Assembly: GCA_037440065.1 (NCBI GenBank)
Contig: JBBIUV010000015.1
Coordinates: forward strand, 62,001 to 126,000
From: UBA1563 sp037440065
GTDB taxonomy: Bacteria > Bacteroidota > Ignavibacteria > Ignavibacteriales > Ignavibacteriaceae
DNA length: 64,000 bases
Direction: 5' to 3'
Shown here: positions 8,519-16,964 of the stretch, piece after piece
Layout: each line of letters starts with the position of its first letter
Position numbering within the stretch: position 1 is the first letter of the stretch
Made by a program: the position numbers and the translations under genes
The notes under the pieces: generated by a model
The model's database searches: none
What the model saw: the letters and a program-made list of their open reading frames with translations, nothing else
What the model was told of the DNA's origin: nothing

Positions 8519-9871
8519 CTATTTTATCAGCAACATCTTTTTAGCAGAAACATAATCGTTTACACGAAGCCGGTAAACATACATTCCGCTCGCCAGTCCA
8601 TCTCCGCCGGAGAATTGCACTGAATAATTTCCTTTTTCCTTCTGTTCATTAACAAGAGTTTTAACCTCATTGCCAAGAATGTCAAATAATTTTAACGTTA
8701 CCTTGCCGCTTTGTAGCAGCTGGTAATGTATCGTTGTAGTTGGGTTAAATGGATTAGGATAATTTTGCGTTAGAGAATATTCCTCGGGATTATTTTGCTC
8801 TTCCTTTTTTATATCTGTGATACTACTTAGGTCTGCATAAAACAGTTTAGGACGAGTCCATTCTCCAACCCACCGGTCATAAATACCACCTCCCCAAATG
8901 TATACAGTCTTCTCTTTTTTAAGGACTATCACTTTACCGAGAGTTGTATTTACATTAACATTTTGGAGAATCCAATTTGTACCAGCGTCTGTAGTTCCCC
9001 AAATTCTCCCCCATCTACCAGTTATCCAACCTATTTTACTATTATAAAAACCAACGTCAAACATGACCCCACTGTCAAAATCTTTTGTGTACACCCAATG
9101 ATTGCCCCCATCTGTTGTGTGGTAAATATACCCCGTTCCGAATCCATTGTCTGTTCCCACGGCAAAACCGTTGAGTGTATCAACAAAGTCTCCTCCAAAC
9201 ATAATTGCAGCAGCAGAATCTTGATATGTCCACGTTTTCCCTCCATCAATAGTTCCAGCAATAGAGCCTCTTTCCCGAATTAATGGGGAAGAGTCTGAGA
9301 CAAACCAACCTCGGTTTCTATCAGTAAATATGAAATCATTTTGGGCTCGCAACATAATGAGACTACTGTCTCCTGCACTCCAAGATAGTCCCCCATCAGT
9401 TGTAAACCATGGTCTTGTATAGCTTAAACCTATCCCTTCGTTATTATTAAAAAAATATGTTGTATAAACATCATTCTTTGGAAATCTATACGCATTCCAT
9501 GTAACACCACCATCTGATGTGAATAACAGATCATCTCCAAAAGCCCAACAATGTAAAGAATCGGTTGTAAAAATTGAACTTGCCCCAAATGTGCTATCGA
9601 TGCTTTTTTGTAGTGTCCAATTATGTCCTCCATCAACTGTTTTAAATATTTTAATTAAATAATTCGATAGAGGATCATGAACATCACTCTGGCCGGTAGT
9701 GATTATCCACCCTACATTTTTTGTAGCAAACGCAATTCGAGAAATTTGCAGTAGCGTGTCACTTGGTGGAAAATTCATTTCAATCTTTTCCCAAGTTTGG
9801 GCGTTTAATGCATAAACGCAAACAAATGTTACCCAAAGTAGCACAATGTTCTTCTTAAAATGTTTTTGCAT
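8519..9871 (-). CDS. Secreted YCF48/BNR-like beta-propeller with T9SS sorting domain
   Basis: An N-terminal signal peptide (hydrophobic to about residue 24, ending ALNAQ) is followed by repeated blades. These have the pattern TxDGGxxW (for example TVDGGHNWT, TSDGGVTWN, TTDGGLSWS) and GWI or GW(F/I), typical of sialidase/YCF48-like propellers. The last ~80 residues hold a type A T9SS sorting domain with QNYPNPFNPTT, the LFDILGNEVKTLV strand and GMYVYRLR. It is therefore predicted to be exported through the type IX system and attached to or released from the cell surface. A GGGAGAA ribosome binding site precedes the ATG. Confidence 0.85.
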   Translation of the reverse strand: MQKHFKKNIVLLWVTFVCVYALNAQTWEKIEMNFPPSDTLLQISRIAFATKNVGWIITTGQSDVHDPLSNYLIKIFKTVDGGHNWTLQKSIDSTFGASSIFTTDSLHCWAFGDDLLFTSDGGVTWNAYRFPKNDVYTTYFFNNNEGIGLSYTRPWFTTDGGLSWSAGDSSLIMLRAQNDFIFTDRNRGWFVSDSSPLIRERGSIAGTIDGGKTWTYQDSAAAIMFGGDFVDTLNGFAVGTDNGFGTGYIYHTTDGGNHWVYTKDFDSGVMFDVGFYNSKIGWITGRWGRIWGTTDAGTNWILQNVNVNTTLGKVIVLKKEKTVYIWGGGIYDRWVGEWTRPKLFYADLSSITDIKKEEQNNPEEYSLTQNYPNPFNPTTTIHYQLLQSGKVTLKLFDILGNEVKTLVNEQKEKGNYSVQFSGGDGLASGMYVYRLRVNDYVSAKKMLLIK

Positions 9872-9986
9872 TTTTTGTTCTCCCTTTTTCAGATTGGTGG
9901 AACTCTATTTAAAGAACGACAAAAGTTACCACAACACATCAAATATTGTTACTTTTTATTCTTAACGCTTGATCGAAAAATAATAA

Positions 9987-10964
9987 TTAAAACGGATTGA
10001 CCCTATCTTTCCTAAACTCCGGACGGTAAAACTTCTCGCTCTCAAACTCCTGCGTCCAACCGTTTTTTAAATTGTATTTATCAAGCAAATCCAAAACTCT
10101 TTCATATTCGGAGGCGCGGATTGTCCGGTTTATCAAAATTTCTTTTTCCGCTTTGTTTGATGGAAAGTATTGCGACATTATGGAAATGTGGATTTTCGGA
10201 CTCAACTCTTTCGCAATAAACTCAAACACTTTTTCCGATTCTGAGAGATCGTTTGGCAAAACAAGGTGGCGGATAATCAATCCACGCACAACGATATCCC
10301 CTTGATATACAAGCTCATCACCGACTTGTTCATACATTTCTTTTACGGCAAGTTTAGCTTGTTCAAAATAATTATCCACCTTCGAGAGTTGCTTTCCGTA
10401 CTCGCTGTTCCCGTATTTGAAATCGGGGAGATAGATATCAACAACGTCTTTATAAAGTTTTAACATTTCAACAGAATCATATCCGTTCGTGTTGTAAATA
10501 ATGGGAAGCCGCAAACCGTTTTGCACGGCAAGGTAAATTGATTTCAAAATTTGCGCGGAGAAATGCGTGGGCGAAACCAATCCGATGTTGTGGCAGTTTC
10601 TGTTTTGCAGTTCGAGCATAATTTCGGCCAACTGCTCGAATGAAACTTCGTGTTCTTTTTCAACTTTCCAGTTTTGACTTATCTCAAAATTCTGGCAGAA
10701 AACGCACCGCAAATTACAGTTGCCGAAAAAAATATTTCCCGCTCCTTTTGAGCCGCTTAAAACAGGTTCTTCGCCAAAGTGCGCTGTGTAGGAAGAAACA
10801 ATCGGCAGATAACCGCTTAAACATTTGCCAAGTTCGTTTACCGTTCTGTCGGTTAAACAGTTTTTCGGACAACTTGTGCAAGCTTTCAAAATTTCTTCTG
10901 CTTTATGTGCGCGTTCTAAAAGTAAACCGGAAGCATAAAGTTTTATGTAAGATGGATCGGACAA
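9987..10964 (-). CDS. PflX-type radical SAM protein (COG1313-like)
   Basis: The 325-residue protein has a CxxC..C cluster near the N-terminus (ACTSCPKNCL, then C in LGKCLSG) and the radical SAM motif CNLRCVFCQN (CxxxCxxC) near residue 87. It also has LVSPTHF and YLPDFKYG, all hallmarks of the PflX group of putative pyruvate-formate-lyase-activating-like enzymes. The group is distinct from the AmrS enzymes formally named in AmmeMemoRadiSam systems, but related in fold. The start is TTG at 10964, with a stop just upstream in frame. It faces amrA/amrB across one gene, so a functional link is possible but unproven. Confidence 0.82.
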   Translation of the reverse strand: MSDPSYIKLYASGLLLERAHKAEEILKACTSCPKNCLTDRTVNELGKCLSGYLPIVSSYTAHFGEEPVLSGSKGAGNIFFGNCNLRCVFCQNFEISQNWKVEKEHEVSFEQLAEIMLELQNRNCHNIGLVSPTHFSAQILKSIYLAVQNGLRLPIIYNTNGYDSVEMLKLYKDVVDIYLPDFKYGNSEYGKQLSKVDNYFEQAKLAVKEMYEQVGDELVYQGDIVVRGLIIRHLVLPNDLSESEKVFEFIAKELSPKIHISIMSQYFPSNKAEKEILINRTIRASEYERVLDLLDKYNLKNGWTQEFESEKFYRPEFRKDRVNPF

Positions 10965-11034
10965 AATTTGCTTCGTTTAATTTATTTTTAAAGTGAGAAA
11001 AACATTATTCGTACCGCTAATTTATTATTTTTGA

Positions 11035-14000
11035 GTGACAATTTTTAGGATTAATAGAGAACCATCATTGATTACCGCCCTCTTCAAGCAATTAGTAAAA
11101 GATTTATTTCAAGATAAAAAAAATGACTATAAAATTTCTCCGCTTTATGGCGCATCCAAAAGTTTTTTAGTTAAAGAACTTTTCGAGAAAGAAAACCAAA
11201 TTGTTGTTCTGCTTCCGAGTGCGCAAACGGTTTTGGAGATGAATGTAGAGTTGAGCATTCTCGATCTTTCCGATCACCTTTTACCCATTACAGAATTAAA
11301 AACTGAAACGCTCCAGGAAAAACTAACAGAACTTTCCAAACGCGAAAAATTCATCATAATTTCAACGTACGAATTGCTAACTTGTCCGCTTCCTTCCAAA
11401 CAAATGATAGAACAAAACACCACGAAAATTGCGGTTGGGGGAAATGTTACCTACGGCGATTTAATTGAATATTTCAATCTACTGAATTACAACCGCGATA
11501 AATTTGTAGAAGACCCGGGTGATTTTTCCGTCCGCGGTGCAATAATTGATTTTTGGTCCTACAGCGAAAAGATGCCGGTGCGTATTGAGTTTGACGGCGA
11601 TTTTATTGAGTCGATCCGCTTCTTCGATCCCGAAAGTCAGCGCTCAATTGAAAAGACAATTGAAGTAACGATTGCAGGGAGCTTAGAACATGATAATCGG
11701 TCTAACTTTGGCGCAGCAGACGGCAATGGGCATACTGATATTTTTGAATATTTGAACAATCCGATTATTCTTGCTTCATCTTACGAAATAAGTAAGCTTG
11801 GGAGAGAAAGTTCAGAAAACAATTCTTCACTTACGAAAGAAGAAAAAACTGATGATGAGTTCGTGGATATTTTAAATGAACTTGAAATTGTTAGAACAGG
11901 AAATGATGATAAACAACTAACCACTAACCACCATGAACCAACTATTTCCTCTACCTCCGCCCGTTGGATCATTGAAGAAGAACTCGGCACCTCAAAAAAT
12001 AAAGTTGAATTGGGATTTGCAGAAGCGCCGGTAATAAAATCGAATTACAAAATTTTACTAAACACACTTATTCAATTTGAAAAAGAAGATTACAAGATTT
12101 TTATTGCTGCTGAAAACGAACTGCAAACCAATCGTTTGAATGAATTGTTTTCTGAATTAAGCGAAGAGATTTCATCCTTTATTGACGAGGGGAAAATCAA
12201 GATATTTTCGCTTGCGGTTAAAGACGGATTTATCAACAAAAAAGAAAAAGTTTTGCTGCTTACCGATTACCAGATGTTCGGCAAACCATATCGGACAAAA
12301 CTTCCATCGCACAAACCGGTAAAGAAAAACTGGAACAAAGAATTCGCTTCAATTAAACCGGGCGATTTTATTGTTCACGAAGAATTCGGAATTGGAAGAT
12401 ACGGCGGACTTGAAACGATAAAGATCGGTGAAGCTGAACAAGAATCGATGAAGCTTTTTTACAGCGACGGCGGAGTGGTTTATGTTAATCTAAATTATCT
12501 CCATCTTGTAAAAAAATATTCTTCAAAAGAAGGAATCACTCCATCGCTTTCAACGCTTGGTTCAAGCGATTGGAGCAACACCAAGAAAAAAACGAAGAAA
12601 AAAATTAAAGAAGCTGCACGCGAACTTATCGTCCTTTACGCCAAACGAAAAGCCGCGCAGGGATTTGCATTCAGCGATGATTCGGTCTGGCAGAAAGAAT
12701 TGGAAGCTTCTTTCATTTATGAAGACACGCCCGATCAGGCAAAGGTAACTGAAGAAGTTAAGCAGGATATGCACGCCGTTAGTCCGATGGATCGGCTTGT
12801 TTGCGGCGACGTTGGATTCGGAAAAACAGAAATCGCTGTTCGAGCAGCGTTCAAAGCGGTGCAGGACGGTAAGCAGGTTGCGTTGCTTGTTCCAACAACA
12901 ATTTTAGCTGAGCAGCACTATAACACTTTTGTCGATCGGCTTTCGCAGTTTCCGGTTAAAGTTGCAGCTCTTTCACGCTTTCAAACGAAAGCACAGCAAA
13001 AAGAAATTGTTGAACAGTTGGCGCAATCCAAAGTTGATATTGTTATTGGAACGCACCGGCTTCTCTCAAAAGATATTAAGTTCAACGATCTGGGTTTGCT
13101 CATCATCGATGAAGAGCACCGCTTTGGCGTGATGGTTAAAGAGAAGTTGAAGGCGCTGAAAGTCAACGTTGATACGCTTACACTTACAGCTACACCGATT
13201 CCGCGTACGTTGAATTTATCTTTGCTCGGTGCGCGCGATTTATCAATCATCGCAACACCGCCGCCAAACCGGCAACCGATTTACACGATCGTTTCAACAT
13301 TTGATATGGCGAAAGTAAAAACCTGGATTATGAATGAACTGCACCGCAACGGACAAGTTTATTTTGTGCATGATCGCGTACAATCAATTGAAAAATTTTC
13401 TGGTTACTTGCTGCGATATATGCCGGAATTAAAAATTGGTATTGCACACGGACAAATGAAACCGGCTCAGCTTGAAGAAATTATTCACGGTTTTCTCAAC
13501 CGTAAATATGATGTGCTTCTTTCAACAAAAATTATCGAATCGGGAATCGATATTCCTAATGTAAACACGATGATCATCAACCGGGCAGATAGATTTGGAC
13601 TTGCAGAACTGCATCAATTGCGCGGACGCGTTGGCAGAAGCGACCGCCAGGCATACGCTTATTTCTTGGTTCCATCAATGGAAGGAATTAACAAAAAAGC
13701 ACTCCGCCGATTGCAGGCAATTGAAGAATTTTCAGATATCGGAAGTGGATTTAATCTTGCCATGCGTGATCTTGAAATTCGTGGCGCCGGAAATTTATTG
13801 GGAACAGAACAAAGCGGATTTATTAACGATGTCGGTTTTGATCTCTTTGTTAAAATGATTAACGAAGCCGTTGAAGAATTGAAGTATGAAGAATTTAAAG
13901 AAGTTTTTGAGAACCTTCCGAAACCCCAGGAGCACACAGATCCAACTATAGATGCATATTTTGAAATTGGAATTCCAACCGCTTTCATGCCGGATCAAAT

Positions 14001-14430
14001 GGATAGATTAAGTTTTTATACCGCGTTGTTCGGTGTGAAAAATTTGAATGAGATTAAAGAGATCAAAGAAGAAATGGTCGATCGGTTTGGCGATTTGCCT
14101 ATTCTCGTCAGACGTTTGATGGCAATGGCGATGTTAAAATATTTTTCTTCGCGCGCGTTGTTTGAGCGGGTGATCATCCAACGGAAGAATATTTTTCTCA
14201 TTTTGCCAAAAGGGAAAAAACAAGACTACTATGAAATTCGTTTTATTGAAATGATGCGTTTTATCTTGGAGCGATATAAAGAGACGGTGAAATTTCAACA
14301 GCAAAAGGATTCAATGAAATTGGTGATCGAAAACCGGTTTGAATCCCCCGAAAAGACGGTTGAGTTTTTAATTAAATTCAGCAAAGAAATAGCGGAATTA
14401 TTTAAGAATTTGGAGTCACACGAGAGTTAA
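11035..14430 (+). CDS. mfd: Transcription-repair coupling factor Mfd
   Basis: Mfd removes RNA polymerase stalled at DNA lesions and recruits UvrA. The 1131 residues show the N-terminal UvrB-like module without Walker A and the RNAP-interacting CarD-like domain (KPGDFIVHEEFGIGRYGG, from ~440). The translocase core has GDVGFGKTE (~590) and DEEHRFG (~692), and LRGRVGRS (~861) with the C-terminal TRCF domain follow. Residues ~235-310 form a Ser/Thr/Asn/Glu-rich stretch including LTTNHHEP, which looks like a lineage-specific insertion. The start is GTG at 11035 with a stop directly before it in frame and no ribosome binding site. A TATTTTTG promoter-like box touches the start. Confidence 0.95.
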   Translation: MTIFRINREPSLITALFKQLVKDLFQDKKNDYKISPLYGASKSFLVKELFEKENQIVVLLPSAQTVLEMNVELSILDLSDHLLPITELKTETLQEKLTELSKREKFIIISTYELLTCPLPSKQMIEQNTTKIAVGGNVTYGDLIEYFNLLNYNRDKFVEDPGDFSVRGAIIDFWSYSEKMPVRIEFDGDFIESIRFFDPESQRSIEKTIEVTIAGSLEHDNRSNFGAADGNGHTDIFEYLNNPIILASSYEISKLGRESSENNSSLTKEEKTDDEFVDILNELEIVRTGNDDKQLTTNHHEPTISSTSARWIIEEELGTSKNKVELGFAEAPVIKSNYKILLNTLIQFEKEDYKIFIAAENELQTNRLNELFSELSEEISSFIDEGKIKIFSLAVKDGFINKKEKVLLLTDYQMFGKPYRTKLPSHKPVKKNWNKEFASIKPGDFIVHEEFGIGRYGGLETIKIGEAEQESMKLFYSDGGVVYVNLNYLHLVKKYSSKEGITPSLSTLGSSDWSNTKKKTKKKIKEAARELIVLYAKRKAAQGFAFSDDSVWQKELEASFIYEDTPDQAKVTEEVKQDMHAVSPMDRLVCGDVGFGKTEIAVRAAFKAVQDGKQVALLVPTTILAEQHYNTFVDRLSQFPVKVAALSRFQTKAQQKEIVEQLAQSKVDIVIGTHRLLSKDIKFNDLGLLIIDEEHRFGVMVKEKLKALKVNVDTLTLTATPIPRTLNLSLLGARDLSIIATPPPNRQPIYTIVSTFDMAKVKTWIMNELHRNGQVYFVHDRVQSIEKFSGYLLRYMPELKIGIAHGQMKPAQLEEIIHGFLNRKYDVLLSTKIIESGIDIPNVNTMIINRADRFGLAELHQLRGRVGRSDRQAYAYFLVPSMEGINKKALRRLQAIEEFSDIGSGFNLAMRDLEIRGAGNLLGTEQSGFINDVGFDLFVKMINEAVEELKYEEFKEVFENLPKPQEHTDPTIDAYFEIGIPTAFMPDQMDRLSFYTALFGVKNLNEIKEIKEEMVDRFGDLPILVRRLMAMAMLKYFSSRALFERVIIQRKNIFLILPKGKKQDYYEIRFIEMMRFILERYKETVKFQQQKDSMKLVIENRFESPEKTVEFLIKFSKEIAELFKNLESHES

Positions 14431-14442
14431 GAACGACTAATT

Positions 14443-14468
14443 TTAATTCTTTTTTAAGGAATTAATTA
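14443..14468 (+). terminator. Weak hairpin after mfd
   Basis: A short A/T-rich inverted repeat (TTAATTC ... GAATTAA) spans the gap between mfd and the FAD oxidoreductase. It is followed by AAC-rich bases rather than a T run, so termination is only possible. Confidence 0.3.
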
Positions 14469-14510
14469 ACAAAAAATTACGTTATTGAAATGAAAAATAT
14501 AAAGGATTCT

Positions 14511-15494
14511 ATGTACGACATTCTCATTATCGGCGCCGGTCCCGCAGGCATCAGCATGGCTGTAGAAGCGGTTCATTCCGGCATTGATTCATCAAAAATT
14601 TTATTACTTGAAAAAGCGGAAGAACATTCTTTCTCAATTAAAAAATATTATCCTGACAACAAGCTGGTCACCGCAAATTTTAAAGGATTTGAAGCAAAAT
14701 GTACCGGCGTGATGTGCATTCCGGATTTAACCAAACACGAAACGATTTCTTACCTCGATAAAGCGATCGAAGAAAATCATTTGCAAGCTAAGTATGGTGA
14801 AACGGTTTGGAAGCTGCACCAGAATGAAGATAAATCGTTTATTGTTTATACCGATAAAGGAGAATATCACACCAAAATTGTTACAATCGCAATTGGAATT
14901 CTCGGCAAACCGAACAAACCCGAATATAAAATTCCAGCATCGTTAAAAAATTCTGTTTTTTTTGATGTGACAACCAAGGAAATGACGAACTCAAAAGTTC
15001 TCGTTGTTGGCGGCGGAGATTCTGCTTCAGAATATTGTCAATACTTATCACAAGCCGGGAATGAGGTTTCATTAAGTTACCGGAAAAAAGAATTTTCGCG
15101 AATGAATGAAATTAACCGTGTAAGTATTTTAGCACTTGCAGCTGAAAAGAAGGTAACTATTTTGTACGAATCGGAAGTTCTTTCAATTGAAGATAAAGAA
15201 GGAAAACCATTTGTGACCTTTAAAAATGAAAAAGATCCTGCACAAAGTTTTGATAACGTTGTATTAGCGCTTGGCGGAACTACTCCCTCCAACTTTTTGA
15301 AAATGATCGGGATAGAGTTTGATGGCGAGGAACCAATTCTTAAAGAGCATCATGAAACTTCAGTGCAAGGATTATTCTTGTTAGGCGATTTAACCGCCGG
15401 AACAAAGGGCGGCTCGATCATTTGGGCATTCAATTCTTCGCGCAACGCTATGACGAAGATTTGTACTGATTATTTGAGCTGCAATATTAATTGA
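14511..15494 (+). CDS. YpdA/thioredoxin reductase-like FAD-dependent oxidoreductase
   Basis: A two-dinucleotide-binding-domain flavoprotein. It has the FAD-binding GAGPAG motif right after the start, a second Rossmann motif VVGGGDSASEY for NAD(P)H, and a C-terminal FLLGDLTAG FAD contact. The redox CxxC of thioredoxin reductase is absent. Two isolated cysteines occur in AKCTGVMC. This resembles the YpdA (bacillithiol disulfide reductase-like) and related putative reductases, so the substrate is uncertain. I start at ATG 14511, which has AAAGGA upstream, rather than the ATG at 14490. It converges on hemH across a perfect palindrome. Confidence 0.75.
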   Translation: MYDILIIGAGPAGISMAVEAVHSGIDSSKILLLEKAEEHSFSIKKYYPDNKLVTANFKGFEAKCTGVMCIPDLTKHETISYLDKAIEENHLQAKYGETVWKLHQNEDKSFIVYTDKGEYHTKIVTIAIGILGKPNKPEYKIPASLKNSVFFDVTTKEMTNSKVLVVGGGDSASEYCQYLSQAGNEVSLSYRKKEFSRMNEINRVSILALAAEKKVTILYESEVLSIEDKEGKPFVTFKNEKDPAQSFDNVVLALGGTTPSNFLKMIGIEFDGEEPILKEHHETSVQGLFLLGDLTAGTKGGSIIWAFNSSRNAMTKICTDYLSCNIN

Positions 15495-15514
15495 TTACGT
15501 GTTTGCAAAGATGA

Positions 15515-15540
15515 GAGTTAGCTTAAATTTAAGCTAACTC
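15515..15540. terminator. Bidirectional terminator between oxidoreductase gene and hemH
   Basis: A perfect 26-base palindrome with 13-base arms (GAGTTAGCTTAAA and its complement) overlaps the hemH stop codon. It lies between two convergent genes. Its geometry suits a hairpin that ends transcription from both sides. Confidence 0.75.
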
Positions 15541-16542
15541 CTTTTGTATAATTTTTTTCAAAGTTTCAACCCACGAATCTGAATCATTTAAACTTTCCAC
15601 AAGCTGTAGCTTCTCTCCGCCATGCTCAATAAAAAGCTGCTGGTATTCGTGACCGATCTCGATTGTAGTTTCAAGACAATCTGCTACAAACGCCGGAGAG
15701 AAAACCAATAATTTTTTCGCTCCTTTTTTTGCTTGTTCGATTACGGTTTTATCTGCAAAGGGTTCGAGCCACTCTTTATCAAGCCGTGACTGAAAACAAA
15801 CCGTATATTTTTCTTTTGGAATATTTAGTTTTTCTGCGAGCAATCGTGTTGTAGCATAACAAGCAGCTTTGTAGCAAAATTTATTTTCTTCTGTAATTTC
15901 ATTCTCGCAATGGTGATTGGCGCACGGTTGGCTATCAAGATGAACTTTATCAACCTGGCGAAGTGGTAAACCGTGGTAGCTGAATAAAACATGATCGTAT
16001 TCGTTTAGATTATTTTTCTTTCCTCTTTCAACGAAACAATTGACAAAATCTTCATCATCATAAAATTGCGAGATAGTTTTGATTTCCGGAATGACCCACC
16101 ACTTACGAATTATCTTCATCGCTTTCTCAATAGCGGATCCTGTTGTTGCTGAAGCATACTGCGGAAATAGCGGAAGCAAAACAATTCTGGAATAATTTCT
16201 CTTTCGCATATCTTCCAAAACATCTTCCATGCTCGGATTTCCGTATCGCATCGCAAGACAAACATCAACTTCATTACCAAAACTATTCTGCAATTTTTTT
16301 CGCAAACTTTGAGAATATAACAGTAGTGGAGACCCTTCTTTCGTCCAAAGTTGTTGATAAATCTTTGCAGATTTCGGTGCGCGGAAAGGAACAATAATTC
16401 CGTTGACAAGAAAAAATCTTGCAACTGCAGGAATATCAATTACCCGCGGATCGTTGAGAAATTCCGATAGATATTTTCTTACATCTTTTACAGATGGACT
16501 TTTGGGAGTTCCAAGTTGAATAAGCAATACACCGGTTTTCAT
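15529..16542 (-). CDS. hemH: Ferrochelatase
   Basis: HemH inserts ferrous iron into protoporphyrin IX, or acts as a coproporphyrin ferrochelatase in the alternative pathway. The 337 residues have family motifs: LIQLGTPKSP at the N-terminus, PLFPQYASATTGS around 123-135, SYHGLP (catalytic His) near 189, and FQSRLDKEWL. A cluster of cysteines (CANHHC, CYKAACY) between about 205 and 230 recalls the region of iron-sulfur or cysteine-bearing ferrochelatases. The ATG overlaps the stop of the YCII gene by four bases, so it belongs to the S9 peptidase-YCII-hemH operon. Confidence 0.95.
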   Translation of the reverse strand: MKTGVLLIQLGTPKSPSVKDVRKYLSEFLNDPRVIDIPAVARFFLVNGIIVPFRAPKSAKIYQQLWTKEGSPLLLYSQSLRKKLQNSFGNEVDVCLAMRYGNPSMEDVLEDMRKRNYSRIVLLPLFPQYASATTGSAIEKAMKIIRKWWVIPEIKTISQFYDDEDFVNCFVERGKKNNLNEYDHVLFSYHGLPLRQVDKVHLDSQPCANHHCENEITEENKFCYKAACYATTRLLAEKLNIPKEKYTVCFQSRLDKEWLEPFADKTVIEQAKKGAKKLLVFSPAFVADCLETTIEIGHEYQQLFIEHGGEKLQLVESLNDSDSWVETLKKIIQKELA

Positions 16543-16955
16543 TTGGAGGATTTACTTTCTTTTTTTTCGTTTACAATAGTAATTCCTTTTGCGGAATACC
16601 ATGGTTTGATGTCTACTTTTAATCTCCCAGCTTTTACTGCGGGGTCGGTGTTGCAGAGAGAGTCGGTTTCTTCATAAGAATTTGTTTTCATTACGAAAAT
16701 TCCACGTAATTCTTTGTTATCCAAAAACGGTCCGGCGAGAATTAATTTTCCTTCATCATACAACTTGGTAATGTTGGCGAGGTGTCCTTTTTGAATTGCT
16801 TCCGTCTCGGCGGTTTTTTCGGGAGTCCATTTATCTCCCCTGTAAAGAAAAACCATGTAGTAGGTCATCATGTCGGTTTCGGGTTTAGGTTCGTCTTTTT
16901 GTTGAGCCGACAAAATGAATGAGAGAACAAACAAGATTAATAAAAATATTTTCAT
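16539..16955 (-). CDS. Exported YCII-domain protein
   Basis: A signal peptide of about 18 residues (LILFVLSFILSAQ) precedes a YCII-like domain. The domain has the expected MVFLYRG opening, the HLANITKLYDEGKLILAGPF core and a GIFVMKTNS strand. YCII domains are dimeric ferredoxin-like folds related to muconolactone isomerase-type proteins; their substrates are mostly unknown. Export to the periplasm is unusual for such a small domain but recurs in Bacteroidota. It lies nine bases after the S9 peptidase gene and overlaps hemH by four bases. Confidence 0.75.
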   Translation of the reverse strand: MKIFLLILFVLSFILSAQQKDEPKPETDMMTYYMVFLYRGDKWTPEKTAETEAIQKGHLANITKLYDEGKLILAGPFLDNKELRGIFVMKTNSYEETDSLCNTDPAVKAGRLKVDIKPWYSAKGITIVNEKKESKSSK

Positions 16956-16964
16956 AGTTCATCT

